Origin: G958296245 sp963664035 | GTDB lineage: Bacteria > Chloroflexota > Dehalococcoidia > Lucifugimonadales > G958296245 | DNA length: 64,000 nt | Direction of reading: 5' to 3' | Assembly (NCBI GenBank): GCA_963664035.2 | Contig: OY760867.2 | Coordinates: 310,001-374,000 of the forward strand | Shown: one piece after another, positions 35,883 to 45,250 of the stretch | Numbering within the stretch: the first letter of the stretch is position 1 | Layout: every line of letters starts with the position of its first letter | Made by a program: the position numbers and the translations under genes | The notes under the pieces: model-generated | What the model was told of the DNA's origin: nothing | Databases searched by the model: none | Seen by the model: only the letters and a program-made list of their open reading frames with translations

Positions 35883-38195
35883 TCACTGCCCTCGCCGCGC
35901 TTCGATGGCCTGCCTGAGGTCCGCGAAGTAGCTTTCGGCGGCCTCATGCTGTGCCACGTACCGGTCCAGCGCAGCCTCCGCCCCGTCGGGGTCGCCCTCG
36001 TTGAGGTACTGGATAACCTCGGCGCGCATCGTCTCCTTGCGCCCCGGCGAGAGCTCCCTCGCTTCCTCTATCAGCTCCCTCGCCCTCTCCAGGTTCCGAG
36101 CGTCGACCTGGGCCGCCAGATGGTAGAAGCTGGCGGCAGCCACGCGGCCGCGCCACCCCTCGGGCTCGCCTCGGAGCACCTGTTGCTCGGCTTTCTCCAC
36201 GACGCGGATGGTCCTGGGAAGGTCCTCCACCGTGAGCGAGCCGAACCTCCTCGAAATATCGTTGATCATGGCTACGCGGGTCTGGTTCGCGGTGTATGGG
36301 AACGTGGCGAAGGAGCGTTCGAACCTGTCGAGGCGCTGCCCCCACGTCAGTGGGTTTGTGGGGTCGAGGGCGTCGACCATGATGACGGCGCTCTGCAACG
36401 GGCGCGCCACCAGGATGTACAGGGCCGCTATGACGACCAGTGCAACCGCCCCGGACGCCCAGCGGTACGCCGCGACGGACCGGAATATCGCCGAGAGCCG
36501 CGCGAGCGGAGCCGGCGTCTCCGCCGGCGCTGCCGGCTGCGCCTGTACGCCGGTAACCACGGGGGCCTTCGCGGTCTCGAGGTACGCGGCGTACCCGAGC
36601 AGCAGCATGAACCAGACCACCGTGCCGGGCGTGTCGAACAGGAACAGGTTCTGCACGAAGTAGCCGAGGAGGGCGGCGCCGATGAGCATCGTAAAGACCT
36701 GCTCACCCGCCGCCTGCCTCCTCGCCCCGCGCGCCACCGCCACGAATACGCACGCCCAGATGGACAGGTAGGCCAGCAGCCCCACAACACCCCTGGTAAC
36801 GAGCTCCTCGAGCAGCTTGTTGTGCGCCTGGTCGAAGGACTCTGTGACGGTGATGGACGTCTTCACGGAGATGTGCCGGTCGTAGGCGACCGAGTAGTTC
36901 TCCGGGCCCCAGCCGAAGACCGGCCTGTCCGCGACGCTCTGGAACCCGGTGCGCTGGGACTCTATCCGCCCCCTGATGCTCGCGTCATCCAGGTCGATGC
37001 CCAGCAGGCGGTCGACCATGAGGCTGGAGGAGGCGAGGGCCTCGACCGGCGGGGCGCCGCGCGCCGCGAACAGCAGGACGCCGAGGAGCAGGACGCCGAC
37101 GGCGAGGCCGCCCGCGGCCAGGCGCAGCCGGTGCAGCCGGCCTATAAGGGCGTAGGCGACGGCGAACGCGGCCACGGCGGCGGCCATTCCGACGACCGCG
37201 CCCCGGGTGCCGCTCAGCACCATGACGCATAGGAATAGCGCGATGCCTATGGCCCAGAAGGCCCTCCACCAGGACTCCCTCTGCGCCCTGGAGAGGTAGT
37301 AGCTCCCTCCGAAGGCCGCGAGCACGACCAGGAGCAGGACGTAGGCGAGCTTCCAGCCGGTGACCAGCATGAGCAGCAGCGAGAGGGCCGCGGCGGCCAG
37401 CCACGCGGCGAGCCAGGCGGTCTTGGAAAATCGCTGGGGGGAGTCCGCCCGCCGCGCGCGTCTCCTGGCCCTGCCCCTGCGCCGGCCCCTCGGTCGGGGC
37501 GGCGCGTCCGGCTGCGCCTGGGCCGCGCCGCCGCCGCCCAGGAGCGAGTGGGCGAGGAAGGCCGCGGCAACGAGGGCGCTGACGAGCATGTAGCTGCCGA
37601 CGTAGGTGGCGTTGCCCAGCGTGACGTCGAGCCTGTCCACGCCCTGCAGGAAGGGCGTCAGGCGCAGGCCGGCGTTCTGCCCCACCCCCAGCACGGCGAA
37701 CGCGACAGCGGCGGCGAGGCCGGCGTTCAGCAGTGCGCGCCAGTCGGCCCTAGTCCGGTATACGGAGGCCAGCACCCAGACGAAGACGAGCCAGTGCGCC
37801 AGCGACACGAACCCCTGCATCCGCTCGTAGTAGGACCAGATGGAGCGCTGGGGTGAGACGCCGAGCAGGGATGATACGAGGGTCGCGAGGAGATAGACCG
37901 CGAAGGCTATGAGGATGACGGAGCGCGGGGCCCTGTAAGACGGGTTCCTGAGGAACACGAGAAGCCAGAGGCCGAACGCCGCCAGCGTCAGGAACTGGAC
38001 GTACAGGGCCTTGCCGGTGACGAAGGGGAAGAAGGCGCTGGGGAGCAGCCAATCGACCTCCGGCAGCCACGCGGGGGGCAACACCCTCGTCATGACTACC
38101 AGGGGCGTGAGGACTACGAGCGCCAGCAGGACCTTGACGGCCCTGACCAGGATGGCCTCGACCTGCGGGTTGGGTGCGGCGTGCGGAGAAGCCAT
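35883..38195 (-). CDS. O-antigen-ligase-like membrane protein with C-terminal TPR region
   Basis: The 770-residue protein has about twelve TM helices. Its large loop (FGWGPENYSVAYDRHISVKT, ESFDQAHNKLLEELVTRGVV) is the Wzy_C/O-antigen-ligase signature, including the HN motif, followed by more helices. The last ~170 residues are soluble, with TPR-like helices (LVAQVDARNLERARELIEEA). It probably polymerises or transfers a surface polysaccharide. A basic Arg-rich cytoplasmic loop (RPRGRRRGRARRRARR) is unusual. It is first of the manC group. Confidence 0.82.
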   Translation of the reverse strand: MASPHAAPNPQVEAILVRAVKVLLALVVLTPLVVMTRVLPPAWLPEVDWLLPSAFFPFVTGKALYVQFLTLAAFGLWLLVFLRNPSYRAPRSVILIAFAVYLLATLVSSLLGVSPQRSIWSYYERMQGFVSLAHWLVFVWVLASVYRTRADWRALLNAGLAAAVAFAVLGVGQNAGLRLTPFLQGVDRLDVTLGNATYVGSYMLVSALVAAAFLAHSLLGGGGAAQAQPDAPPRPRGRRRGRARRRARRADSPQRFSKTAWLAAWLAAAALSLLLMLVTGWKLAYVLLLVVLAAFGGSYYLSRAQRESWWRAFWAIGIALFLCVMVLSGTRGAVVGMAAAVAAFAVAYALIGRLHRLRLAAGGLAVGVLLLGVLLFAARGAPPVEALASSSLMVDRLLGIDLDDASIRGRIESQRTGFQSVADRPVFGWGPENYSVAYDRHISVKTSITVTESFDQAHNKLLEELVTRGVVGLLAYLSIWACVFVAVARGARRQAAGEQVFTMLIGAALLGYFVQNLFLFDTPGTVVWFMLLLGYAAYLETAKAPVVTGVQAQPAAPAETPAPLARLSAIFRSVAAYRWASGAVALVVIAALYILVARPLQSAVIMVDALDPTNPLTWGQRLDRFERSFATFPYTANQTRVAMINDISRRFGSLTVEDLPRTIRVVEKAEQQVLRGEPEGWRGRVAAASFYHLAAQVDARNLERARELIEEARELSPGRKETMRAEVIQYLNEGDPDGAEAALDRYVAQHEAAESYFADLRQAIEARRGQ

Positions 38196-38330
38196 CTGGG
38201 AGCCTAGGCGGGGAGTCTCGACGGGTGCTCCATCGCGCTGATTCTATGGAGTTTCACGCCGTGGCGCAACTATGAAGAGTCAGGGGGGCGTGGCTGACGC
38301 CCCACCCAGATCGAACAGGTCCACGTCTTG

Positions 38331-38540
38331 CTATCCGTATCGTTCCCGTAGAATCCTCTCGACCTGTTCTCGGGTCATGGTGCTCTTGCTGCCCATCATG
38401 CCGTAGGCGAAGGATATTCTCTGCTCCCTTATCTCGTCCACGGTCAGTTGACGGTCGGGCGATAGTTCTTGGAGCATTTGATCGACCTTCTCTAGTTCCC
38501 GGTCATCGACCGCTTGTCCCGCCACCGTCTGTTCAGCCAT
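38331..38540 (-). CDS. Hypothetical 69-residue protein
   Basis: ATG 38540 has AAAGGAG ten bases upstream and is preferred to the in-frame ATG at 38573. The product (MAEQTVAGQAVDDRELEKVD, QLTVDEIREQRISFAYGMMG, REQVERILRERYG) is all helical and highly charged, with no TM segment. It could be a regulator or adaptor, but no family was recognised. It stands alone between the epimerase and the ligase-like gene. Confidence 0.6.
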   Translation of the reverse strand: MAEQTVAGQAVDDRELEKVDQMLQELSPDRQLTVDEIREQRISFAYGMMGSKSTMTREQVERILRERYG

Positions 38541-38672
38541 TGGGCAACTGCTCCTTTCACTACCCTGGTCCAACCCGGGCCGGATTGTAGCATGAGCGCT
38601 CCAGGCCTGCCTTACGTCTCTTTGGGTCGTATCAACCCTAAGTTTTCAGTATAGCACATTCGTTTTATCAGG

Positions 38673-39602
38673 CTACCGCGAGCGGTCAGCCGGGCCCTTC
38701 ATCGCCGCTACGGTCTGTCGCAGGCCGTCCTCGAGGCTGGTCGCGGCCGTCCAGCCGAGGCGTTCGCGAGCGCGGGTCACGTCGAGGACGACGTGCCGGA
38801 CGTCGCCCGGGCGCACCGGCCCGCGCCTAGGAGGGCGCTCGTAGCCGGTCAGCTTGGAGATCAGGCCGAACAGATCGTTGACCGATACGCCTGCCCCCGT
38901 GCCGACGTTGGCGGTCAGTGGCCCTGGGCGCTCGACGGCGAGCTCGTGGGCGGCGGCCACGTCCTCGACGTACACGAAGTCGCGGGTCTGGCCGCCGTCG
39001 CCGTCTATGGTCACCGGCTCGCCGCGCAGCATGCGGTGGACGAATATCGAGACGACGCCGGACTCGCCTTCCGAGGACTGGCGCGGGCCGTAGACGTTGG
39101 CGAGGCGGAGGACCTTCAGCGTCACGGACGGGGGCAGAATGAGGCGGAAGTAGCGCTCCATCGTCAGCTTGCTCAGGCCGTATGGGCTGAGCGGCCTCTT
39201 CGGGTGGTCTTCGTCGCACGGCAGGTAGTCGGGTTCGCCGTAGAGCGCGCCCCCGGTGTTGACGTATACGACCTGGGAGACGCCGGCTTCCACGGCGGCC
39301 CCGAGCACGTTCAGGCCGCCCATGACGTTGGTGCGGGCGTCGAGCATGGGGTCGGACGTGGACGCGGGGACGGACGGCTGCGCCGCCGCGTGGCAGACGG
39401 CCTCCGGGCGCCATGCCGCCGCCACGCCGCGCAGCTTGGGGCTGGCGACGTCCATCTCCTCGAGGTCGGCGCGCCGTGGCAGGTTCGAGGCGCTGCCGGT
39501 GGAAAGGTCGTCTACGACGAGCACGCCGTGGCCGCCGGCCAGCAGCCGGTCCACAACGTGGGAGCCGACGAAGCCGGCCCCTCCCGTCACCATCACGCGC
39601 AC
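38673..39602 (-). CDS. NAD-dependent nucleotide-sugar epimerase/dehydratase
   Basis: The 309-residue extended short-chain dehydrogenase starts MRVMVTGGAGFVGSHVVDRL (NAD-binding GxxGxxG). Its catalytic elements are VYVNTGGALYGE (Thr in the Ser/Thr position) and SPYGLSKLTMERY (YxxxK), then the LRLANVYGPRQ region. This is the UDP-glucose 4-epimerase/dTDP-glucose dehydratase-like family, so it likely supplies a sugar for the adjacent polysaccharide genes. The exact substrate is not readable. It starts 37 bases downstream of the sugar-acid dehydratase stop. Confidence 0.88.
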   Translation of the reverse strand: MRVMVTGGAGFVGSHVVDRLLAGGHGVLVVDDLSTGSASNLPRRADLEEMDVASPKLRGVAAAWRPEAVCHAAAQPSVPASTSDPMLDARTNVMGGLNVLGAAVEAGVSQVVYVNTGGALYGEPDYLPCDEDHPKRPLSPYGLSKLTMERYFRLILPPSVTLKVLRLANVYGPRQSSEGESGVVSIFVHRMLRGEPVTIDGDGGQTRDFVYVEDVAAAHELAVERPGPLTANVGTGAGVSVNDLFGLISKLTGYERPPRRGPVRPGDVRHVVLDVTRARERLGWTAATSLEDGLRQTVAAMKGPADRSR

Positions 39603-39639
39603 GCGTCACCCCCCGGTCGGCGGTGGTTGAGCATAGCCC

Positions 39640-40692
39640 CTACAACATGGCCTCGTTGAGGTCAACGCCGAAGCCCGGCCTGTCGGAGGGGGTGAGGTAG
39701 CCGTCGACGGCGCGGGGCTCGTGGAGCCATAGCTCGTCGGCGTGGGGCGTCCATCGCTCCGGGTGGGTCTCGGCGAGGTCGTCGCAGTCGGTGGCGGCGA
39801 TGAAGTGGAGTCCCCAGACCTCGCCGCCCCGGTGCGGCGCGACGGGCACGCCGCGGGACCGGGCGAGGTCGAGGATGCGCAGGCCCTCGGTGATGCCGCC
39901 GCACCATGTTATGTCGGGCTGCCAGATGTCCAGGGCGCCGGCGTCGGCGACGGCCTGGAAGCCGAAGCGGGTGAACTCGTGCTCCCCGCCCGCGACCTTG
40001 ATGGGCTCGATCAGGGGGCGTACCTCCGCCTGCTCGCGCAGCAGGTCGGGGGTGAGTATGTCCTCGAACCAGTAGACGTCGAGGCCGGCGACGGCCTCGG
40101 CCATGCGCACGGTCGTCGGGGCGTCCCATGCCATGTAGCAGTCGGTCATGATGAGGGCGTCGCCGCCGAGGACCTTGCGGGAGCGCGCCGCGGCTTCGGC
40201 GGTCCGCTTCACGTCGGCGTCGGTGCTCCCGCGCCCGGGGGCGAACTTGTTGGCGGTGTAGCCCATGTCCCTGTACCGCTCCACGTCCGTGCCGGTGGCG
40301 TAGGCGCGGACCCTGGGCTTTCGGAGGCCGCCCAGGAGCTCGTAGACGGGCGCGCCGCGCGCCCTGCCGAGGAGGTCCCAGAGCGCGAGGTCGACGCCGC
40401 TGAGGGCCATGACGGGGATGCCCTTGCGTCCGTACGGGAGGGACTTCGCGTACATGAGGTCCCAGAGGCCGCGCACGTCGGCGGCGGTCTCGACGGAGCG
40501 GCCGACGATGAGATCGCGCAGGTGGGCGTTGACGACCTGGCAGGCGGGCGGGCCGCCGCCGCCGTAGCCGAGGCCGTAGACGCCCGCGTCCGTCTCCACG
40601 CGGACGACGATCTGCCAGAAGTGGGACTGCCAGGCGCCCCCGGGCCTGGCAGTCCACTTCGGGTAGACGGCCTCCAGGCCGGTGATCCTCAT
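39640..40692 (-). CDS. Enolase-superfamily sugar-acid dehydratase (L-rhamnonate dehydratase-like)
   Basis: ATG 40692 is preferred to the in-frame start at 40713 because GGAGGGAGG lies ahead of it. The 350-residue product is a mandelate-racemase-type enolase-superfamily enzyme. Metal ligands are in MTDCYMAWD, YWFEDILTPD and AGGEHEFTRFGF, and the catalytic region is IWQPDITWCGG and VAPHRGGEVWGLHFIAA. The PHRGGEVWG ending matches L-rhamnonate dehydratases and relatives. It would yield a 2-keto-3-deoxy sugar acid that the DapA-like aldolases could split. Lineages such as SAR202 are known for large numbers of such paralogues. Confidence 0.9.
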   Translation of the reverse strand: MRITGLEAVYPKWTARPGGAWQSHFWQIVVRVETDAGVYGLGYGGGGPPACQVVNAHLRDLIVGRSVETAADVRGLWDLMYAKSLPYGRKGIPVMALSGVDLALWDLLGRARGAPVYELLGGLRKPRVRAYATGTDVERYRDMGYTANKFAPGRGSTDADVKRTAEAAARSRKVLGGDALIMTDCYMAWDAPTTVRMAEAVAGLDVYWFEDILTPDLLREQAEVRPLIEPIKVAGGEHEFTRFGFQAVADAGALDIWQPDITWCGGITEGLRILDLARSRGVPVAPHRGGEVWGLHFIAATDCDDLAETHPERWTPHADELWLHEPRAVDGYLTPSDRPGFGVDLNEAML

Positions 40693-40952
40693 GGACTGGC
40701 TGCCTCCCTCCACAGGTTAGGACCGGTCGCGTGGGACGCGCGGTCGGGACGGTCCACCGAGTAGATGATACGCTAAGAACGCCCGTCATGCTCGCCAGCC
40801 GCTCCGCCGCGGCGTATCGGACGGATGGGCCGGCCAGAGTGGTTCGCCCGGTATTGGACCTTTTTCGAACCTTTTTCGTTATCTCGAAGCCGCCGGTTAT
40901 CGTATAATCTCAAGTGTAGGAGTGCGCGTCCATAGTACGCAACGAGGTGAGC

Positions 40953-41216
40953 ATGACAACCCGCTCCCGCGAAGAGACGGCCCGCATCGGGAAAGAAATA
41001 TATGAGAGGGACATTCGCCATCTTGTCGAGGCGGACCACCATGGGAAGGTCGTCGCCATCGACGTTGGCAGCGGAACCTACGCCCTGGGCAAGAATGCCA
41101 TTGCCGCGTCCGAGGGCCTGCGGAACCAACACCCGGACGCCCAGGTCTGGCTGATGCGGGTCGGACATCGGACGCTGTATCGCTTCGGAGGCAACTCCCT
41201 TCGGAGAGCCGGGTGA
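40953..41216 (+). CDS. DUF5678-type small protein, partner of aspartic protease
   Basis: ATG 40953 has a GAGGTGAGC site ahead, and a TATAAT at 40903-40908 may be its -10 box. The 87-residue product reads MTTRSREETARIGKEIYERD, then HHGKVVAIDVGSGTYALGKN and QVWLMRVGHRTLYRFGG, the DUF5678 pattern of a compact alpha/beta fold. In many Chloroflexi and cyanobacteria this domain is paired with a retropepsin-like protein, as here, in a toxin-antitoxin-like two-gene cassette. The role of the pair is not established. Confidence 0.72.
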   Translation: MTTRSREETARIGKEIYERDIRHLVEADHHGKVVAIDVGSGTYALGKNAIAASEGLRNQHPDAQVWLMRVGHRTLYRFGGNSLRRAG

Positions 41217-41584
41217 TGGAGGGTGTCGTCAACGCCCATCTCGAAGCCATCATAACCGTTTCCCTGCTGGGATCTACGGGGCAGACGAAAGAAGTCGACG
41301 CCGTCGTTGACACCGGCTTCAATGGCTTTCTGACCCTGCCGCCGATGCTGGTAGCTGACTTGGGACTGCCTGTCGTAGGTGATGGCGAGGCGGTCCTGGC
41401 CGACGGCAGCGAGGCTGTCTTTGACGTGTATAGCGTCACGGTACTCTGGGACGGTCAACCGAGAGCCGTCGAGACAGGCGCGGTTGGCAGAGATCCGTTA
41501 GTGGGAATGGCTCTCATGGAAGACCATGACCTGAGCATCCAGGTCCGGGACGGCGGGCGTGTCGTCATCCAGGCCGGAGAGTAG
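41213..41584 (+). CDS. Retropepsin-like clan AA aspartic protease
   Basis: A GTG start at 41213 overlaps the upstream stop as GTGA; ATG 41216 is an alternative. The 123-residue product contains the aspartic protease motif DAVVDTGFNGFLTLP (DTG) and the second hydrophobic-Gly segment VGRDPLVGMALM. Single-domain retropepsin-like proteins act as homodimers. Coupled translation with the DUF5678 protein suggests they act together, possibly as protease and substrate or inhibitor; that is inference. Confidence 0.8.
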   Translation: MMEGVVNAHLEAIITVSLLGSTGQTKEVDAVVDTGFNGFLTLPPMLVADLGLPVVGDGEAVLADGSEAVFDVYSVTVLWDGQPRAVETGAVGRDPLVGMALMEDHDLSIQVRDGGRVVIQAGE

Positions 41585-41732
41585 CCGAGCATCACCACCG
41601 TTCCCGCCCTGCCGCTTCATACATGCGGCCCATTGTGCGCTTCCGGCCCCCAGCGCTACCGGTGTCGGACAATCTCGACACCACTCCCTCGGTTCGTTGT
41701 ATCATGCGTTCGAGCCTGCCAAGAGGGAACGG

Positions 41733-43136
41733 ATGGCGAACGCGGACATCGGCCTGATGGCCCACCTGGTGCGCCGGGCGGGGTTCGGCGCGGCGCGGGA
41801 CGAGCTTGAAGCCCTGGTCGAGAAGGGCTACGAAGCCGCCGTCGACGCCCTGCTGGACCCGGGACCCGCCGACGCGATGTCGGACGACATCATCCGCCGG
41901 TACCACGTGGACCAGTCGGAGATGCGCATCCAGGGCGCCGGCGCCGCGAATTGGCTCTACAAGATGGTCTCCACCAGCGCTCCGCTGGAGGAGAAGATCG
42001 CCCTCTTCTGGCACTCCCTCTTCGCCACCGGCGAGCGCAAGGTCAACAACCTGAAGACCATGATGAGCCAGGTGGACATGTTCCGCCGCCGCGGCCTGGG
42101 AAGCTTCAGGACCCTCCTGCTGGAGCTTTCCAGGGACCCGGCGATGCTCTACTGGCTCGACAACAACGAGAACCGCGGGCGCGCCGTGAACGAGAACTAC
42201 GGGCGCGAGCTACTGGAGCTCTTCTCCATGGGCGTCGGCAACTACACCGAACGCGACGTCAGGGAGTGCGCCAGGGCCTTCACCGGCTGGACGGTCGAGG
42301 CCGCCGAGTACATGACGCTCAGGAGCTCCAAGGCATCCATCTGGCCCTACGGACGGGTCTCCTTCCAGTTCGAATACCGCCCGCAAGACCATGACGAGTC
42401 CGAGAAGCAGTTCCTCGGCGAGAAGGGCAGGTTCGACGGACGGGACGTCATAGACATCATCGTCCGCCAGCCCGCCACCGCCAGGTTCGTCGCCGCGCGG
42501 CTCTTCCTCTTCTTCGCTGCCGACGAGGTCGACGAGCGGGGCGAGGAAATCATAGACGAGATGGCCCGGACCTATTTCGAATCGGGCTACGAGATAAGGG
42601 CGATGCTGCGGACCCTGTTCCTCTCCGGCTACTTCAGGTCCGAGGCGGCACGGTTCGCGAAGGTGAAGAGCCCCGCCGAGCTGGTCGCCGGCGTCCTGAG
42701 GCTGACCGGCGAGTTCGCGTGGCCCAGGCGCGAGATATGGGACGCCGCGGTCGCGGTCCAGTACATGGGCCAGGAGCTCCTCAACCCTCCCAACGTCGAG
42801 GGATGGCACGAAGGGCCTGAGTGGATCGACAGCGGCTCAATGGTGGAGCGCGTCAACTTCGCGGCGGAGCACCTGGGCAACGCGGACCACCCCGGCGTCC
42901 GCGCCTGCATAGACAGGCTGCGACGTACGAACGGAGAGCCGATGACGCCCGCCGACGCGGTGGACCGCTGCCTCGACGTACTCGGCCCCGTCCAGGCGTC
43001 CGCGGACACGCGGGAGGCCCTCGTCGACCACGTGTCGAGAGACGGCGACCTGGACCTCGCCAATGACTTGGCGGCAGACCGCGTGGCCGAGCTCTTCGGC
43101 CTCATCGCCTCCACCAGGGAGTTCCAAATGGCCTAG
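41733..43136 (+). CDS. DUF1800 family protein
   Basis: ATG 41733 (MANADIGLMAHLVRRAGFGA) is chosen over the open upstream sequence, which has no family similarity. The 467-residue protein has the DUF1800 core: HLVRRAGFGA, EEKIALFWHSLFATGERKVN, MLYWLDNNENRGRAVNENYG followed by RELLELFSMG, and YTERDVRECARAFTGWTVE. The family is widespread, usually beside a DUF1501 (sulfatase-like) gene, and is thought to be exported or cell-surface. Neither a DUF1501 partner nor a signal peptide is visible here. Confidence 0.88.
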   Translation: MANADIGLMAHLVRRAGFGAARDELEALVEKGYEAAVDALLDPGPADAMSDDIIRRYHVDQSEMRIQGAGAANWLYKMVSTSAPLEEKIALFWHSLFATGERKVNNLKTMMSQVDMFRRRGLGSFRTLLLELSRDPAMLYWLDNNENRGRAVNENYGRELLELFSMGVGNYTERDVRECARAFTGWTVEAAEYMTLRSSKASIWPYGRVSFQFEYRPQDHDESEKQFLGEKGRFDGRDVIDIIVRQPATARFVAARLFLFFAADEVDERGEEIIDEMARTYFESGYEIRAMLRTLFLSGYFRSEAARFAKVKSPAELVAGVLRLTGEFAWPRREIWDAAVAVQYMGQELLNPPNVEGWHEGPEWIDSGSMVERVNFAAEHLGNADHPGVRACIDRLRRTNGEPMTPADAVDRCLDVLGPVQASADTREALVDHVSRDGDLDLANDLAADRVAELFGLIASTREFQMA

Positions 43137-43267
43137 CGGGCCGTGTACCCTGCGTCTGCCTCCGGATCGATCATTGAGCGTCAATACCCTTGCGTCGATA
43201 AGGAACTTGTGCATAATATCTTGTCTACGAGCCATTTCAGGGGAGGATCAACTCCAGGAGGACAGCG

Positions 43268-43670
43268 ATGGCACAGTGGAGCCCGGAGCAAGTGGCGTTC
43301 CTACAGGACACCTACGCTATAGCACAGAAGCACATCAGTGGAGATGATGGGTGGCTGCCGCTGATTCTTGACGAGGAGGGAGTTCACCTTGGAAAGCCAG
43401 CCGGTACAGTTGAGACTATCGCAAAACAGTTCGGCTGCGAGGCGGTACAAGTTCCCACTCCCGAAGGAGCACCCACTTTCACGGAGCTTAGAGCGGCTAG
43501 CAGCTAACCCTCGCCCCGACGGGGTGATGATCCGGGAGGTCTTCATGCCTCCTGTCTTCATATACCACTTTGACGATGGACAGTTCCAAATCTCGTACAG
43601 CCTGAGTCTTGTACTGCCAGAGCGTGTCCTTCTAGTGTCTATATATGAGATTCGGGAACATCAGTCCTAA
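43268..43670 (+). CDS. Hypothetical protein, probably one gene split by a +1 frameshift
   Basis: ATG 43268 has AGGAGGACAG ahead and opens MAQWSPEQVAFLQDTYAIAQ. At the GGG run 43378-43380 a second frame takes over and continues to 43670 (FPLPKEHPLSRSLERLA, REVFMPPVFIYHFDDGQFQI, LVLPERVLLVSIYEIREHQS). Removing one G joins the two as ...LPLILDEEEFTLESQPVQ. The joined ~133-residue protein looks coherent and has ParE-like beta-strand character at its end. Alternatives: two overlapping genes, the second starting at TTG 43389 with GAGGAGGGAG ahead, or a decayed gene. Confidence 0.5.
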
Positions 43671-43763
43671 ACCATCCCCTAGGCGGCTATCATGTCTGCG
43701 TCCCGAAGCTGCCTACCACCAGCGGCCTTAGCCATCCCATCCTCTCGCGAAGGATGGACGCTC

Positions 43764-44780
43764 GTGACGACCCGGAACGCAGCTAGTCCCAGGCTGAAGT
43801 ACGACCGCACGGTGGGGATCGTGGCCATGGAGGGCCGCGGGTTCAGCAACCCCGTCGACCTCGCGGTCTCCGGCGAGTCGCGCATCTACGTGCTCAGCAG
43901 GACCAACACCCTCCAGACCTACGGGATCCGCGTCGGCATATGCGACCTGGACGGCGGCTACTTCGGCGACTTCGGGGAGTTCGGCGACGCCGACGGCGCG
44001 TTCGTGTGGCCGACCGCCCTGGCCTTCGACGCCGACGACCGGCTCCACCTGGCGGACGAGTACAACCACCGCGTCACCGTCTTCGACGGCGACGGCGCGT
44101 TCCTGGGCAAGTGGGGCGTCCACGGCGGCGGCGACGGCGAGCTGAACGGGCCCGCCGGCCTCGCCTTCGACGACGCCGGCAACCTGTACGTGAGCGACCA
44201 CCTCAACCACAGGGTGCAGTGCTTCGCTCCCGACGGCCGCTTCCTGCGGAAGTGGGGCGTCCACGGCGCGGCGGAGGGCCAGCTCGACCTCCCGTGGGGC
44301 CTGACCGTGGCCGGCGGCCAGGTCTACGTCGCGGACTGGCGCAACGACCGCGTGCAGAGCTTCTCTCTCGAAGGGGACTTCGTGGCCGCGTTCGGAGGGC
44401 CGGGTGACGGCGAGGGCCGGTTCCGCCGCCCGTCGAGCGTCGCGGTCGACGAGGACGGCTACGTGTACGTCGCGGACTGGGGCAACGAGCGCGTGCAGGT
44501 ACTCGGCCCCGATGGGGGCTTCGTGCAGATGCTGAGGGGCGAGTCGGGCCTGTCCGCGTGGGCCGAGGAGTTCTACGAGGCCAACGACGACGAGAAGGCG
44601 CAGCGGGACAGGTTCGAGCTGGTCCCCGAGATGGCGCCGGAGGTCCGGACGCCGTACGAGGAGTCGGCAAGGACCGAACCCTACTTCTGGGGGCCGATCT
44701 CGGTGAAGCTGGACGGCGAGGGGCGTCTCTACGTCACCGAGAGCAACCGCCACCGCGTCCAGGTGTACGTCCGGGCCTAG
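43764..44780 (+). CDS. NHL-repeat beta-propeller protein
   Basis: GTG 43764 has AAGGAT ahead and begins VTTRNAASPRLKYDRTVGIV; the frame is open further upstream but low in coding character. The 338-residue protein is five to six strong NHL blades, each with the pattern GPAGLAFDDAGNLYVSDHLN and HRVQCFAPDGRFLRKWG. Such propellers occur in lyases, lactonases and scaffolds. No signal peptide is clear. It stands before a small monooxygenase-like gene and may be catabolic like the protein at 16425. Confidence 0.82.
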   Translation: MTTRNAASPRLKYDRTVGIVAMEGRGFSNPVDLAVSGESRIYVLSRTNTLQTYGIRVGICDLDGGYFGDFGEFGDADGAFVWPTALAFDADDRLHLADEYNHRVTVFDGDGAFLGKWGVHGGGDGELNGPAGLAFDDAGNLYVSDHLNHRVQCFAPDGRFLRKWGVHGAAEGQLDLPWGLTVAGGQVYVADWRNDRVQSFSLEGDFVAAFGGPGDGEGRFRRPSSVAVDEDGYVYVADWGNERVQVLGPDGGFVQMLRGESGLSAWAEEFYEANDDEKAQRDRFELVPEMAPEVRTPYEESARTEPYFWGPISVKLDGEGRLYVTESNRHRVQVYVRA

Positions 44781-44858
44781 GGCCATCGGCCCCGGCGGTT
44801 TGTGGTACATTTACCCCACGCCCGACGGCCTCGGAGCCAAGCGTGAGAGGTGATAGCC

Positions 44859-45185
44859 ATGCCTGGGGAGCACGCGTTCTACGTCGACGTACAGGTCATG
44901 CCCGAACACCGCGAGGCATTCGACGAGCTCATGGTGGCGCACTCCAAGCGCACCCTCGCCCAGGAGGAGGGCTGCCTCGAGTTCGAGGTCTACGTCCACC
45001 GCCACGACCCCAACCGGTACGCCCTCTACGAGGTCTACGCCGACGACGCCGCACTCGAGGAGCACCAGTACTCCAACCGCCTATGGAAGTTCAGGCAGGC
45101 CACCGACCACATGATCTCCGAGCGCACCATCTACGTCCTCGGAGGCCTGGAGGACGTCAGCAACTTCCCCGGCAGCGAGACGTAG
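44859..45185 (+). CDS. Antibiotic-biosynthesis-monooxygenase (ABM) domain protein
   Basis: ATG 44859 with GAGAGGTG upstream is preferred to the GTG three codons earlier. The 108-residue product (FYVDVQVMPEHREAFDELMV, EEGCLEFEVYVHRHDPNRYA, YEVYADDAALEEHQYSNRLW) is a dimeric ferredoxin-like ABM fold, the family that includes quinol monooxygenases and the autoinducer-degrading LsrG. It follows the NHL gene by ~80 bases. The substrate is unknown. Confidence 0.85.
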   Translation: MPGEHAFYVDVQVMPEHREAFDELMVAHSKRTLAQEEGCLEFEVYVHRHDPNRYALYEVYADDAALEEHQYSNRLWKFRQATDHMISERTIYVLGGLEDVSNFPGSET

Positions 45186-45250
45186 GGAGGGTGCCGGATC
45201 GCTGTGTAGAGCCGGTGATCTTGTAGATTTACTATATAGGAGAATCTGTG

